Shown here piece by piece: positions 42,571 through 53,542 of a stretch of DNA of 64,000 bases (the stretch's first letter is position 1; each line of letters begins with the position of its first letter). This stretch comes from Enterobacter genomosp. O. GTDB taxonomy: Bacteria; Pseudomonadota; Gammaproteobacteria; Enterobacterales; Enterobacteriaceae. The stretch is taken from positions 992,001-1,056,000 of the forward strand of contig NZ_LECZ01000027.1 in the NCBI RefSeq assembly GCF_001022965.1, read 5' to 3'. A model generated the notes under the pieces. The model was not told where the DNA came from, made no database searches, and saw nothing but the letters and a program-made list of their open reading frames with translations. The translations under genes and the position numbers were made by a program.

Positions 42571-43281
42571 TTAGATAATCTGCCGAACTTCGTCGAGTGT
42601 GGTGGTACCAGAGGTACCCAAATCCAGTTTGTTGCCGTCGCTACCTTTAATTACGCCCTGGACCAGCGCGAACTGCAGCGGCTGTGCCACCAGCTGGGTT
42701 GTCCCTTTGCTGGCGCTGATTGCCACTTTGTAGGAACCGTTCGGCGCTTTGGTGCCGTCGGTCAGGGTGCCATCCCAGGTAAAGGTGTGAACGCCTGCCT
42801 TCAGTTCACCAATTTCGATGGTGCGAACCACCGCGCCGGTTGAGTCGGTGATCGTCGCGGTCACTTTGTCAGCCGGCTGCTGCAGTTCAACGCCAAACGG
42901 CGTGGTGGTCGTGGTGGCGTTGCCATCGGTGGTGCTGGTGCCCGCCAGGATCGTGGTACCCGGGATCATCACCCCGTGACCAATCAGGCTTGCCGCCTGC
43001 AGAGACTGGGCGCTGTTAATCTGTCCAGAGACGGACCCGAGGGTGGTGTTCAGTTTCTCAATGCCGCTCACGGTACTGATCTGCGCAAGCTGCGTGGTCA
43101 GTTCGTTGTTCTGCATTGGGTTAGTCGGGTCCTGGTTCTTAAGCTGAGCCACCAGCAGCGTCAGAAAGCTGCCCTGAAGGTCGGCGGCGTTACTCCCCGT
43201 CAGGGAGTTAGAACCTGTCGAACTGTTCGTGTTATTAACACCCGAGTTCGTAGGATCATTCACATTTACGGCGATGGACAT
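42571..43281 (-). CDS. flgD: Flagellar hook-capping protein FlgD
   Basis: Scaffold that caps the growing hook. The 236-residue protein has the N-terminal secretion/assembly region with SFLTLLVAQLKNQDPTNPMQ, followed by an Ig-like/FlgD C-terminal domain (TWDGTLTDGTKAPNGSYKVA). The N-terminal 35 residues are rich in Asn/Ser/Thr. It lies 11 bases from flgC and 26 from flgE. Confidence 0.96.
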   Translation of the reverse strand: MSIAVNVNDPTNSGVNNTNSSTGSNSLTGSNAADLQGSFLTLLVAQLKNQDPTNPMQNNELTTQLAQISTVSGIEKLNTTLGSVSGQINSAQSLQAASLIGHGVMIPGTTILAGTSTTDGNATTTTTPFGVELQQPADKVTATITDSTGAVVRTIEIGELKAGVHTFTWDGTLTDGTKAPNGSYKVAISASKGTTQLVAQPLQFALVQGVIKGSDGNKLDLGTSGTTTLDEVRQII

Positions 43282-43292
43282 GCATGTCTCCT

Positions 43293-43697
43293 TTACTGGC
43301 CGAGAGTGAGTGTTTTGAGCATCATGCTCTTCACGGTATTAAGCACTTCGACGTTGGCCTGGTAGCTACGGGAAGCCGACATGGAGTTCACCATCTCACC
43401 CACCACATCCACGTTTGGCATTTTCACGTATCCGCTGGCATCCGCGAGCGGGTTACCTGGCTCATACACCAGCCTGTCCGGTGCCTGGCTCTCTACCACA
43501 TCCGAAACCTTCACGCCGCCCGTCGCCGCGCCTGGCGCAGCATCGACCTGAAAGACAACCTGTTTGGCACGGTAAGGCTGCCCGTCAGGTCCGGTCACGC
43601 TGTCGGCGTTCGCCAGGTTACTGGCGGCCACGTTCAGACGTTTGGATTGAGCGGTTAACGCCGAACCGGCGATATCAAAAATATTCAGCAAGGCCAT
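43293..43697 (-). CDS. flgC: Flagellar proximal rod protein FlgC
   Basis: Rod subunit of 134 residues. The N-terminal motif is [20 protein letters not shown] and the C-terminal motif is [20 protein letters not shown]; both belong to the axial-protein helices. It starts 3 bases after flgB. Confidence 0.97.
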   Translation of the reverse strand: MALLNIFDIAGSALTAQSKRLNVAASNLANADSVTGPDGQPYRAKQVVFQVDAAPGAATGGVKVSDVVESQAPDRLVYEPGNPLADASGYVKMPNVDVVGEMVNSMSASRSYQANVEVLNTVKSMMLKTLTLGQ

Positions 43698-43700
43698 CTA

Positions 43701-44117
43701 TCAGTTGCCCCCCTGCAGGACGTTCATCATGCCTTTGATTTGTCCGCCGAGTACGGTCAGGCCCGTCTGGTATTTCAGGCTGTTATCGGCAAACTGTGTA
43801 CGCTCCCGGTCCATATCCACGGTGTTACCGTCGAGTGAGGGCTGATCGGGAATGCGATAAAGTAAATCGGTCGCTGGCGCGGTCATCGCCTGAGCAGGAA
43901 TATGGCGAGAGGATGTCATGGCGAGTGCAACACCCGTTCCTTCGGCACGTCCACGCTCCATCACCTTTTTGAGCTCACTGGAAAAATCAATATCGCGCGC
44001 CTGATACCCCGGCGTATCGGCGTTAGCGATGTTGGCGGCTAAAACCTCCTGCCGCTGGGCGCGTAAATTGAGCGCTTCCTGCTGAAAACGTAACGCGGCG
44101 TCGAGTTTATCGAGCAT
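43701..44117 (-). CDS. flgB: Flagellar proximal rod protein FlgB
   Basis: First gene of flgBCDEFGHIJ, 138 residues. It carries [20 protein letters not shown] and [15 protein letters not shown]. The divergent region before it (44118-44274) contains a class-2 FlhDC-type palindrome shared with flgA. Confidence 0.96.
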   Translation of the reverse strand: MLDKLDAALRFQQEALNLRAQRQEVLAANIANADTPGYQARDIDFSSELKKVMERGRAEGTGVALAMTSSRHIPAQAMTAPATDLLYRIPDQPSLDGNTVDMDRERTQFADNSLKYQTGLTVLGGQIKGMMNVLQGGN

Positions 44118-44181
44118 GTCTCCTCCGCTGATGGCAAAATTTCAGTTCACAGCTTAAATCTCACCCGGTCTCCCCTATCGA

Positions 44182-44217
44182 CGGAATAAGCGCAAAATGC
44201 GTCGCTATTTATTCCGT
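44182..44217. promoter_or_regulatory. FlhDC-type operator between flgB and flgA
   Basis: Outer arms cggaataa / ttattccg and inner half sites aataagcg-N10-cgctattt fit the class-2 flagellar FlhD4C2 box pattern (two inverted AATARCG-like sites about 10-12 bases apart). It lies 65 bases before flgB and 58 bases before flgA, so it can activate both directions (inference). Confidence 0.7.
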
Positions 44218-44274
44218 TGATGCAAAACCACTGCAGGTAGAATTCACTCAACTCTGGAAACGGTGGAACTTGCG

Positions 44275-44934
44275 ATGCAAACGTTAAAACGTGGCCTGGT
44301 GGCGACTTTCTTGCTGTTTAGCCCTCTGGTGCAGGCTGAGGGTTTACAGGAGCAGTTAACGACCTTTTTTGCTGAAAAACTGGCAGGCTTTAGCGATGAC
44401 GTTACCGTTAGCGTGCGCACGCCACCGAATCTGTACCCGACGTGTGATCAGCCGTCATTCAGCGTGGTGGGGTTCACAAAGCTGTGGGGAAATGTGAACG
44501 TGCTGGCACGCTGCGCCAATGAAAAACGCTATTTACAGGTTGCAGTTCAGGCGACGGGCAATTATGTTGTCGCCGCCGTGCCCATTGCGCGCGGCAGCGT
44601 GCTGCAGGCAAACAGCGTGACGCTGAAACGCGGGCGTCTGGATCAGCTGCCTCCACGAACCATGCTCGAAATAAATCAGGCACAGGATGCCGTCAGCCTG
44701 CGCGATGTGGCGCCCGGCCAGCCGATACAGCTCTCAATGCTACGTCAGGCATGGCGGGTAAAAGCGGGCCAGCAGGTGATGGTCGTGGCCAACGGAGAGG
44801 GCTTTAGCATCAACAGTGAAGGGAAAGCATTAAACAATGCCGCGGTGGCGCAAAACGCCCGCGTCAGAATGTCTTCAGGCCAGGTGGTGAGCGGAACCGT
44901 CGATGCTGATGGGAATATTCTGATTAACCTATAA
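44275..44934 (+). CDS. flgA: Flagellar P-ring assembly chaperone FlgA
   Basis: Periplasmic chaperone for P-ring formation, 219 residues as in E. coli from ATG 44275 (ggtgga is the RBS; an upstream in-frame GTG at 44263 is less suited). It has a signal peptide ending about LVQA|EGLQ. The SAF-type domain reads RLDQLPPRTMLEINQAQDAV, and the C-terminal part ends VVSGTVDADGNILINL. The N-terminal third is the most divergent part. Confidence 0.95.
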   Translation: MQTLKRGLVATFLLFSPLVQAEGLQEQLTTFFAEKLAGFSDDVTVSVRTPPNLYPTCDQPSFSVVGFTKLWGNVNVLARCANEKRYLQVAVQATGNYVVAAVPIARGSVLQANSVTLKRGRLDQLPPRTMLEINQAQDAVSLRDVAPGQPIQLSMLRQAWRVKAGQQVMVVANGEGFSINSEGKALNNAAVAQNARVRMSSGQVVSGTVDADGNILINL

Positions 44935-44940
44935 TCTTTT

Positions 44941-44967
44941 TAAAGATTTCGCGGCGCTTGCCGATAA
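44941..44967 (+). promoter_or_regulatory. FliA (sigma-28) promoter of flgM
   Basis: -35 taaagatt (44941-44948), 11-base spacer, -10 gccgataa (44960-44967), close to the consensus TAAAGTTT-N11-GCCGATAA. It starts just after the flgA stop and gives the late flgMN transcript. Confidence 0.88.
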
Positions 44968-45027
44968 ATATTCAACTAATGATGATGTCAGGCGCAAACG
45001 CCGCGAACCCTCGATGAGGACAACACT

Positions 45028-45321
45028 ATGAGCATTGATCGTACATCAGCCCTGAAGCCGGTAAGCGCTGTACAGCCTCGCGAAACGAATGACGCTGCTC
45101 CGCAAAAAGCGCGTCTGGAGAAACCGTCAACGGCCAACAGCACCAGCGTGACCCTGAGCGACGCTCAGGCAAAACTGATGCAGCCGGGCAGCAACGATAT
45201 CAACATGGAACGTGTTGAAGCGCTGAAAACGGCTATTCGTAACGGTGAACTGAAAATGGATACCAGCAAGATCGCTGATGCCCTGATTCAGGAAGCACAG
45301 AGTTTCTTACAGAGTAACTAA
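45028..45321 (+). CDS. flgM: Anti-sigma-28 factor FlgM
   Basis: Holds FliA inactive until the hook is complete, then is exported. The 97-residue protein has a disordered N-terminal export half ([17 protein letters not shown]) and a C-terminal FliA-binding part ([20 protein letters not shown] ... [13 protein letters not shown]). The RBS gagg precedes the ATG. flgN follows after 4 bases. Confidence 0.96.
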   Translation: MSIDRTSALKPVSAVQPRETNDAAPQKARLEKPSTANSTSVTLSDAQAKLMQPGSNDINMERVEALKTAIRNGELKMDTSKIADALIQEAQSFLQSN

Positions 45322-45325
45322 GCGT

Positions 45326-45751
45326 ATGAGTCGACTGTCAGAAATACTGGATCAAATGACGGTTGTCCTGAACGACCTGAAAACGGTAATGGACGCTGAA
45401 CAGCAGCATCTCTCTTCCGGTCACATCAACGGCAGCGCGCTGCAGCGTATTACTGAAGACAAAAGTTCGCTTCTGGCGACGCTGGATTATCTGGAGCAGC
45501 AGCGCCGCGCTGAGCAAGATCCTAAGCGCAGCGCCAATGACGATATTATTGAGCGCTGGCAGACCATTACTGAAAAAACTCAGCACCTGCGCGATCTCAA
45601 CCAGCACAACGGCTGGCTACTGGAAGGTCAGATAGAGCGTAATCAGCAGGCGCTTGAGGTGTTGAAACCGCATAAAGAAACCGGACTGTACGGTGCGGAT
45701 GGTCAGACAGCGACTGCGCGCATTGCGGGTGTTAAAAAGATTTCGATTTGA
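45326..45751 (+). CDS. flgN: FlgK/FlgL export chaperone FlgN
   Basis: Cytosolic chaperone of the junction proteins FlgK and FlgL. It is 141 residues (138 in E. coli), almost wholly helical and acidic, starting MSRLSEILDQMTVVLNDLKT. The C-terminal part has NQHNGWLLEGQIERNQQALE and YGADGQTATARIAGVKKISI, the family signature. Confidence 0.94.
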   Translation: MSRLSEILDQMTVVLNDLKTVMDAEQQHLSSGHINGSALQRITEDKSSLLATLDYLEQQRRAEQDPKRSANDDIIERWQTITEKTQHLRDLNQHNGWLLEGQIERNQQALEVLKPHKETGLYGADGQTATARIAGVKKISI

Positions 45752-45775
45752 AGCATAAGCGACAAATCATGCAGC

Positions 45776-45797
45776 GGGGAGCACCATAAGGTGAACT
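45776..45797 (+). terminator. Terminator between flgN and murJ
   Basis: ggggag (45776-45781) and ctcccc (45796-45791) pair, with an inner cacc/ggtg extension and an aa bulge, followed by tttt. It is directed at the rightward flgMN transcript. Confidence 0.65.
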
Positions 45798-45810
45798 CCC
45801 CTTTTGGCGT

Positions 45811-47430
<1,620 letters not shown>

Positions 47431-47475
47431 CTAACCCGATTTCAACGAATTACTATCCGCAGATGTTACAGCGAG

Positions 47476-48399
47476 TTATTCACTCATGGCTTCGCGCCAG
47501 AGCCGTTCCACAATGCGCTGCGCCATAATGGCCTGCTCGCCGGACGTTTCAGGAACCGTCTGATTTTGCACGCAGGTAATAAAGTGGCGGGCGCATCCTG
47601 CAAAACCGCGCTGCTCCAGGGTACTCTGCCAGCCGGGCGCCGGGAGCGTCACCACGCCGTTCCCCTTCTCCTCGCGCCACGCCCGCATGTCGGTAATGTC
47701 GTACAGCGCGCCGTCGGTGACGGCCTGGACGCACTCGCGCTGGCTGCCCGCGCGACGATGCATGCTGGTCGTTACCTGCAGATGCTCAATTGCGAAGTGA
47801 TGTTCGGCATAGACCATCTCGCCCTGTTCGTTCGTCAGTAGCGTCCCGCTTTGCAGCTGCGCATTGCCGCCTGCGAGCCACAGCGCCGTATCCACAACGT
47901 GCAGATAGTCATCCAGCAGCGTGAAGCGTAAATCGTTTGGGCCAATGCTGTCGGTACGGTGTTTATCCATGCGCAGCGAGGCAAGCGTGCCGGACTGCGC
48001 CTTCAGCTGCTGGTAAAGCGGCGCGAAGCGGCGGTTGAAACCGACCATCAGCGTCAGGTTTTTACGCGCCGCCAGCTCAATCAGCCGTTCCGCGTCCTGA
48101 ACATTTTCAGCCAGCGGTTTATCCACGCAGACGTGAACCCCGGCATTAAGCAGCTCGCTCACCACCTGATAGTGGGTTGCCGTTGAGGTATGAACAAAGA
48201 CCGCATCGCACTCGCGGGCCAGATCCTGCAGAGAGGCGGCATACGGGATGCGCCAGGTTTCGCAGATGCGCTCGGCCTTCTCGCGCGTGGGCGACCATGC
48301 CCCCTGAAGCGTCCAGTCCGTCGCCGCACCTAATACCGGTAGCCAGGCTTTTTGCGCGATACCGCCCAGCCCTACTACGCCTACACGTAATTTTTTCAC
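47476..48399 (-). CDS. mviM: Gfo/Idh/MocA-family oxidoreductase MviM
   Basis: A putative NAD(P)-dependent dehydrogenase of 307 residues. The N-terminal Rossmann motif is VGVVGLGGIAQKAWLPVL, the conserved lysine segment is VHVCVDKPLAENVQDAE (EKP-type, here DKP), and the C-terminal dimer domain is present. The substrate is unknown. It lies 2 bases after yceH, in the rimJ-yceH-mviM-murJ set. Confidence 0.93.
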   Translation of the reverse strand: MKKLRVGVVGLGGIAQKAWLPVLGAATDWTLQGAWSPTREKAERICETWRIPYAASLQDLARECDAVFVHTSTATHYQVVSELLNAGVHVCVDKPLAENVQDAERLIELAARKNLTLMVGFNRRFAPLYQQLKAQSGTLASLRMDKHRTDSIGPNDLRFTLLDDYLHVVDTALWLAGGNAQLQSGTLLTNEQGEMVYAEHHFAIEHLQVTTSMHRRAGSQRECVQAVTDGALYDITDMRAWREEKGNGVVTLPAPGWQSTLEQRGFAGCARHFITCVQNQTVPETSGEQAIMAQRIVERLWREAMSE

Positions 48400-48401
48400 C
48401 G

Positions 48402-49052
48402 TTAGTCTCCCAGGTGTGCCAGCAACGCATCCAGACGCTGTTTCAGCCCGGCGACCTCTTCTTCCAGCGCGTCCACGCGGGCAGCCAAATCGTCATTTCC
48501 ATCAGGAACATCGGTGATGATGGAATTAACTGAAATATCAATTTCGCCGCTGAAGAGATGCATATAGCGGCTTTCACGCTTGCCCGGCTCACGCGCCAGA
48601 CGCACCACGTAAGGGCCGTCTTCACGTGTGGCCAGCCCTTCCAGGACCTGTTCAACTTCCTGCATATCCGCGAACTCATGCATGCGGGAGGCGCGCGTGC
48701 GCAGCTCGCCCGGCGTTTGCGCCCCTCGCAGCAACAGCGTGGTGATGACCGCCACTTCCGCACTGCTCAGCTTCAGGTCGCCAAATTCGGAATTACAAAA
48801 CCGCTGTTCGTATTTGGTGACGCGGTTGCCGAAGCCGCTCACGGTGCGCAGATAGTGGCGTTTTACCAGCGCATCCAGCACGTCCTGAACGTCATGCTCG
48901 CTCAGGTTCATGACCGGCTCGCGGTTGGTCTTCTGGTTGCAGGCCATGGTCACGGCGTTGACGGAGAGCGGATACTGCTCCGGCGTGGTGACCTGTTTTT
49001 CGAGTAAGCACCCAATCACGCGCGCTTCTGTACCGTTTAGCTGATACTTCAT
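48402..49052 (-). CDS. yceH: YceH, DUF480 protein
   Basis: A 216-residue cytosolic protein with the tandem winged-helix DUF480 fold ([56 protein letters not shown]) and a C-terminal coiled coil ([20 protein letters not shown]). The function is not established. It is 9 bases after rimJ and 2 before mviM. Confidence 0.93.
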   Translation of the reverse strand: MKYQLNGTEARVIGCLLEKQVTTPEQYPLSVNAVTMACNQKTNREPVMNLSEHDVQDVLDALVKRHYLRTVSGFGNRVTKYEQRFCNSEFGDLKLSSAEVAVITTLLLRGAQTPGELRTRASRMHEFADMQEVEQVLEGLATREDGPYVVRLAREPGKRESRYMHLFSGEIDISVNSIITDVPDGNDDLAARVDALEEEVAGLKQRLDALLAHLGD

Positions 49053-49061
49053 CTTTTCTCC

Positions 49062-49646
49062 TTAACGACCTGCAGTCCAGTCCCGGGTGGTTAATGCCGT
49101 CAGTACGTGGTCACGCCACTCTCCGTCTATCAGCAGATAGTCTTTGGCATAACCCTCTTTCTCGAACCCTAAACGCGCCAGCAAATTCCCGCTGCGCTGA
49201 TTATGCGGCATATAGTTCGCCATAATGCGATGGATATGCTGCGTGCGTTGCATGTAGCGGATCGCCACCGTCAGCGCCTCATACATTAGCCCCTGCCCCT
49301 GCCATTTCTGGCCAATGGAGTAGCCCAGGTAACAGGCGTGAAACGATCCGCGCACCACGTTTGAAAAATTAGCGATCCCGATAATCTCTTTCTCTTCAGG
49401 ATCCAGCAGCGCGAAATAAAACGCGCTGCCCTGCTTGTGAAATTCCGTAATCATGCTGAGGCGCGCCTGCCAGCCGGAAGGGTAACAATGGCTCTCATCC
49501 CGAACGGGTTCCCAGGGTTTTAAAAACTGGCGATTCTCGGCGTAATAATCCGCCAGACGCCAGGCATCACGCTCATGCACCAGACGAACGACCAGCCTGT
49601 CCGTTGTCAGACGCACTTTTGGCACATTACTGCGATAGCCAAACAT
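49062..49646 (-). CDS. rimJ: Ribosomal protein S5 N-terminal acetyltransferase RimJ
   Basis: A GNAT acetyltransferase that acetylates the N-terminal Ala of S5. It has 194 residues from ATG 49646 ([18 protein letters not shown]), the E. coli length; nine extra codons upstream are possible but unneeded. The acetyl-CoA loop region is [20 protein letters not shown]. It is divergent from mdtH. Confidence 0.96.
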   Translation of the reverse strand: MFGYRSNVPKVRLTTDRLVVRLVHERDAWRLADYYAENRQFLKPWEPVRDESHCYPSGWQARLSMITEFHKQGSAFYFALLDPEEKEIIGIANFSNVVRGSFHACYLGYSIGQKWQGQGLMYEALTVAIRYMQRTQHIHRIMANYMPHNQRSGNLLARLGFEKEGYAKDYLLIDGEWRDHVLTALTTRDWTAGR

Positions 49647-49882
49647 CGATACCACTCCTTCCCGTCACTTCTGCTTACCCATTAGCTTTACTATACCTGC
49701 GCCTGTGCCGTCTGTGAAAACAGTGACATACCATTTTGCCCGCTTTTCACATTTTTCGATGAGAACTCTCTATCAAAGCGCGCTTTTGATAAAAAAATAT
49801 TGTCACGTGCAGGGGTGGGAAAAAACGCAGCGACACCGCAGAATGTTAGCGTGCTCACCATCCTATTTTCCCTGGAGGGAAA

Positions 49883-51091
49883 ATGTCCCGCGTATCACAG
49901 GCCAGGAGCCTGGGTAAATATTTCCTGCTGGTCGATAACATGCTGGTCGTGCTCGGCTTTTTCGTCGTTTTCCCCCTCATCTCGATTCGCTTCGTCGATC
50001 AAATGGGCTGGGCGGCGCTGATGGTCGGTATCGCGCTGGGGCTACGCCAGTTTGTTCAGCAAGGCCTGGGCGTATTTGGCGGTGCCATCGCTGACCGCTT
50101 TGGTGCTAAACCGATGATCGTCACCGGCATGCTGCTCCGCGCGGCAGGCTTTGCCACGATGGCGATTGCCCAGGAGCCCTGGCTGCTCTGGTTCTCCTGC
50201 TTCCTCTCCGGTATCGGAGGCACCCTGTTCGATCCGCCGCGCACCGCGCTGGTGGTGAAATTGATTCGCCCGCAGCATCGCGGCCGTTTCTTCTCGATCC
50301 TGATGATGCAGGACAGTGCCGGGGCGGTTATCGGCGCGCTGTTGGGAAGCTGGCTGCTGCAGTATGACTTCCGCCTGGTCTGTGCGGCTGGCGCGGTGCT
50401 CTTTATCCTGTGCGCCCTGTTTAATGGTCTGTTCCTGCCGGCGTGGAAGCTGTCGACGGTTAAAGCACCGGTCCGGGAAGGACTTGGCCGCGTCCTGCGC
50501 GACAAGCGTTTTGTCACCTACGTACTGACCCTGACGGGGTATTACATGCTTGCTGTGCAGGTCATGCTGATGCTGCCGATCATGGTCAACGACATTGCGG
50601 GTACCCCTGCTGCCGTTAAGTGGATGTACGCCATTGAAGCCGCACTTTCCCTGACGCTGCTCTATCCGATTGCCCGCTGGAGCGAACGGCGTTTTCGTCT
50701 GGAACATCGCCTGATGGCTGGCCTGTTCCTGATGACGCTCAGCATGATGCCGATCGGCCTGGTGAACTCACTTCAGCAGCTGTTTACGCTGATTTGCACG
50801 TTCTATATCGGCTCTATCATCGCCGAACCTGCCCGTGAAACGCTGAGCGCCTCGCTCGCGGATGCACGCGCCCGCGGCAGCTATATGGGGTTCAGCCGGC
50901 TGGGGCTGGCCCTCGGTGGCGCATTAGGTTACGCCGGCGGCGGCTGGTTGTTTGATGCCGGTAAAGCGTTACATCAACCCGAGCTCCCCTGGATGATGCT
51001 CGGCGCGGTGGGCTTTATGACGCTCCTTGCCCTGTGGTGGCAGTTCAGCCCGAAACGCAGCGCGAGCGGCATGCTCGAACCCGGCGCATAG
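49883..51091 (+). CDS. mdtH: MFS multidrug efflux transporter MdtH
   Basis: A 402-residue 12-helix DHA1 exporter; the E. coli homologue gives resistance to norfloxacin and enoxacin when overproduced. It reads [19 protein letters not shown], has motif A as [15 protein letters not shown], and [20 protein letters not shown] in the second half. A strong RBS (ggaggg) precedes the ATG. It is divergent from rimJ with 236 bases between. Confidence 0.95.
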   Translation: MSRVSQARSLGKYFLLVDNMLVVLGFFVVFPLISIRFVDQMGWAALMVGIALGLRQFVQQGLGVFGGAIADRFGAKPMIVTGMLLRAAGFATMAIAQEPWLLWFSCFLSGIGGTLFDPPRTALVVKLIRPQHRGRFFSILMMQDSAGAVIGALLGSWLLQYDFRLVCAAGAVLFILCALFNGLFLPAWKLSTVKAPVREGLGRVLRDKRFVTYVLTLTGYYMLAVQVMLMLPIMVNDIAGTPAAVKWMYAIEAALSLTLLYPIARWSERRFRLEHRLMAGLFLMTLSMMPIGLVNSLQQLFTLICTFYIGSIIAEPARETLSASLADARARGSYMGFSRLGLALGGALGYAGGGWLFDAGKALHQPELPWMMLGAVGFMTLLALWWQFSPKRSASGMLEPGA

Positions 51092-51101
51092 CCTTTCCCT
51101 C

Positions 51102-51136
51102 GGGCGGGAACCTCTCCCGCCCCACTTCTCAGTTTT
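51102..51136 (+). terminator. Putative mdtH terminator
   Basis: Perfect 8-bp stem gggcggga (51102-51109) / tcccgccc (51115-51122) ten bases past the mdtH stop codon, with a T-run delayed to 51133-51138. In K-12 grxB follows here; in this genome it does not. Confidence 0.55.
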
Positions 51137-51214
51137 TTCTGCTGGTTTCTGCTATTTCACACTGACATACTGGCGTAACAGGACAGAAGCGCCGATTTTT
51201 CGTTGAGGAACACT

Positions 51215-51775
51215 ATGAAGAAAATTGTCTTTGCTGCTGCATTAATTGTCAGCGGTCTGCTGGTTGGCTGTAACCAGCTCACGCAATATACCGTCAGTGA
51301 ACAGGAAATTAATCAGGCGCTGGAAAAACATAACAATTTTTCTAAAGACATCGGCGTGCCGGGCCTTGCAGACGCGCATATCGTGCTCACGAATCTGACC
51401 AGCCAGATTGGGCGGGAAGAGCCAAACAAAGTCACCCTGGCCGGTGATGCGGACCTCGATATGTCATCCCTCTTTGGTAATCAGAAAGCCAACATCAAGC
51501 TCAAGCTGAAGGCCCTGCCCGTTTTCAATAAAGAGAAAGGGGCCATTTTCCTGCAGGAAATGGAAGTCGTCGATGCCCAGGTTTCTCCGGACAAGATGGC
51601 GCCGGTTCTGCAAACCCTGATGCCCTACCTAAACCAGTCGCTGCGTAACTATTTTAACCAGCAGCCCGCGTACGTCTTAAGTGAAGACAAAAGCAAGGGG
51701 GAAGCTCTGGCGAAAAAATACGCAAAAGGCATAGAGGTGAAACCGGGAGAAATTATCATTCCTTTCACCGATTAA
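51215..51775 (+). CDS. yceB: YceB, DUF1439 lipoprotein
   Basis: A 186-residue outer-membrane-type lipoprotein from ATG 51215 (RBS gagg in ttgaggaacact). The lipobox is LVGC with Cys19. It is followed by the DUF1439 domain (ISQ-like EQEINQALEKHNNFSKDIGV; LTSQIGREEPNKVTLAGDAD) and ends GIEVKPGEIIIPFTD. The fold family is the TULIP-like lipid-binding type. Function unknown. Confidence 0.93.
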   Translation: MKKIVFAAALIVSGLLVGCNQLTQYTVSEQEINQALEKHNNFSKDIGVPGLADAHIVLTNLTSQIGREEPNKVTLAGDADLDMSSLFGNQKANIKLKLKALPVFNKEKGAIFLQEMEVVDAQVSPDKMAPVLQTLMPYLNQSLRNYFNQQPAYVLSEDKSKGEALAKKYAKGIEVKPGEIIIPFTD

Positions 51776-51780
51776 CCTGA

Positions 51781-51806
51781 AGGGCGCTGCGGCGCCCTTT
51801 TTTTTA
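51781..51806 (+). terminator. Terminator of yceB
   Basis: Perfect 7-bp stem agggcgc (51781-51787) / gcgccct (51792-51798) followed by a run of seven T residues. Confidence 0.88.
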
Positions 51807-51820
51807 CGGAAAAGTGTGCA

Positions 51821-51836
51821 AACGAAAACGTTTCCG
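51821..51836. promoter_or_regulatory. PurR operator in the pyrC promoter
   Basis: aacgaaaacgtttccg (reverse strand cggaaacgttttcgtt) is a close match to the PurR consensus ACGCAAACGTTTTCNT. It lies next to a tatgat -10 element (51839-51844). PurR is known to repress pyrC in E. coli. Confidence 0.75.
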
Positions 51837-51849
51837 CTTATGATTTGTG

Positions 51850-51895
51850 TCCGGCAAAAACAGCCATCCTTATGACTGATTCCTGACAAGCCGGA
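51850..51895 (+). promoter_or_regulatory. pyrC leader hairpin (start-site-dependent translational control)
   Basis: tccggc at the transcript 5' end (51850-51855) pairs with gccgga (51890-51895), which overlaps the pyrC ribosome-binding site. This is the arrangement known in E. coli, where start-site choice responds to the CTP/GTP balance so that long transcripts hide the SD. The start site lies about 7-10 bases after the -10. Confidence 0.7.
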
Positions 51896-51901
51896 GCTTC
51901 C

Positions 51902-52948
51902 ATGACTGCACAACCCCAGGTTCTTAAAATCCGCCGCCCTGACGACTGGCATATCCATCTGCGTGATGGCGATATGCTGAAAACCGTCGTGCCTTATACC
52001 AGCGAAATTTATGGCCGCGCGATTGTTATGCCTAACCTGGTTCCGCCAGTCACCACCGTCGATGCCGCGATTGCCTACCGCCAGCGCATCCTTGATGCCG
52101 TTCCCGAGGGTCATGATTTTACCCCGCTGATGACCTGCTATCTGACCGATTCACTGGATCCGAACGAAGTGGAGCGCGGTTTTAACGAAGGCGTATTCAC
52201 GGCGGCAAAACTCTACCCGGCGAATGCCACCACCAACTCCAGCCACGGCGTCACCAGCATTGATGCCATCATGCCGGTTCTGGAACGCATGCAAAAACTG
52301 GGCATGCCGCTGCTGGTCCATGGAGAAGTAACGCATGCCGAGATTGACATCTTCGACCGTGAAGCGCGTTTTATCGAAACCGTGATGGAACCTCTGCGCC
52401 AGCGTCTGCCAGCGCTTAAGGTGGTCTTTGAACATATCACCACCAAAGACGCAGCAGAGTATGTACGTGACGGCAATGAACTTATCGCCGCCACCATCAC
52501 ACCACAGCACCTGATGTTTAACCGTAACCACATGCTGGTGGGCGGGGTGCGCCCTCACCTGTACTGCCTGCCCATCCTCAAGCGCAACATCCACCAGCAG
52601 GCGCTGCGCGAGCTGGTTGCCAGCGGGTTCTCCCGCGCCTTCCTTGGCACCGATTCCGCGCCTCACGCCCGCCATCGTAAAGAGGCGAGCTGCGGCTGTG
52701 CAGGCTGTTTTAACGCCCCAACGGCACTTGCCAGCTACGCGACCGTATTTGAAGAGATGAACGCCCTGGAACATTTCGAAGCGTTCTGCTCCCTCAACGG
52801 CCCGCGCTTCTACGGCCTGCCGGTCAATGACTCCTTCATTGAGCTGGAGCGTAAAGCGAGCCACGTTGAGGAGTCCATTGCGCTGACGGATGACACGCTG
52901 ATCCCATTCCTGGCCGGTGAAACCGTAAACTGGACGGTAAAACGTTAA
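51902..52948 (+). CDS. pyrC: Dihydroorotase PyrC
   Basis: Cyclises carbamoyl-aspartate in pyrimidine synthesis. The 348-residue protein has the zinc-binding [12 protein letters not shown] (HxH), the carbamylated-lysine segment [39 protein letters not shown] and [13 protein letters not shown]. All metal ligands are intact. It is expressed from its own promoter with PurR site and leader hairpin. Confidence 0.98.
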   Translation: MTAQPQVLKIRRPDDWHIHLRDGDMLKTVVPYTSEIYGRAIVMPNLVPPVTTVDAAIAYRQRILDAVPEGHDFTPLMTCYLTDSLDPNEVERGFNEGVFTAAKLYPANATTNSSHGVTSIDAIMPVLERMQKLGMPLLVHGEVTHAEIDIFDREARFIETVMEPLRQRLPALKVVFEHITTKDAAEYVRDGNELIAATITPQHLMFNRNHMLVGGVRPHLYCLPILKRNIHQQALRELVASGFSRAFLGTDSAPHARHRKEASCGCAGCFNAPTALASYATVFEEMNALEHFEAFCSLNGPRFYGLPVNDSFIELERKASHVEESIALTDDTLIPFLAGETVNWTVKR

Positions 52949-52985
52949 AAAACCGAAGCCCCTTGTTGTCAAACCCATAATATAC

Positions 52986-53001
52986 CTGTATAAATAAACA
53001 G
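52986..53001. promoter_or_regulatory. LexA (SOS) box of dinI
   Basis: ctgtataaataaacag matches CTGT-N8-ACAG, in the flanking context tac...tat of the LexA consensus. It is 21 bases before the dinI start codon, overlapping its promoter. Confidence 0.88.
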
Positions 53002-53022
53002 TATATTACACAGGGGGCATTT

Positions 53023-53268
53023 ATGCGTATTGAAGTCACCATAGCCAAAACTACCGTTCTGCCAGCCGGCGCGCTTGATGCCCTGGCAGGCGAACTATCC
53101 CGTCGTATTAACAACACTTTTCCCGACAACGCGGGTGCCGTAACGGTGCGTTACGCCGCGGCAAACAACCTGTCCGTCATTGGCGCTGCGAAAGAAGATA
53201 AAGATCGCATAAGTGAGATCCTGCAGGAAACGTGGGAAAGCGCAGACGACTGGTTCATCACTGATTAA
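53023..53268 (+). CDS. dinI: DNA damage-inducible protein DinI
   Basis: An 81-residue modulator of RecA filaments that stabilises them and delays UmuD cleavage. It reads MRIEVTIAKTTVLPAGALDA, contains LSRRINNTFPDN, and ends with the acidic helix ILQETWESADDWFITD that mimics DNA. LexA box immediately upstream. Confidence 0.96.
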   Translation: MRIEVTIAKTTVLPAGALDALAGELSRRINNTFPDNAGAVTVRYAAANNLSVIGAAKEDKDRISEILQETWESADDWFITD

Positions 53269-53290
53269 CACTGCTCCCTCATTGTGTTTT

Positions 53291-53317
53291 TTTGCCGGGT
53301 CGCCCCGGCTTTTTTTC
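53291..53317 (+). terminator. Terminator of dinI
   Basis: Stem gccggg (53294-53299) / cccggc (53304-53309) followed by a T-run of about eight. Confidence 0.88.
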
Positions 53318-53542
53318 GTCTGAACATTCTGGAAGCTCAAATTAATTCGGCATCTTCTTTAAGAATCGTGAACAAGATGGTGTTTTATTGCTCGAACAAT
53401 CCTAAAAAGCAGAAAAATGTGTTGCCAGCTGTTTATTTTTCCCTTCGGAACCCTTATTACTTGATATACTGAAGATGCTTTCAGAAAAACATGCATTGAA
53501 CCTCAGAGCCGTTGTCTTCTAACACGCATTAAGGGGGTTATA

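Noticed and set aside
49705-49917. 70-codon frame running into the mdtH start
   Set aside because: Overlaps mdtH out of frame and lacks a ribosome-binding site; the region is the rimJ/mdtH promoter space.
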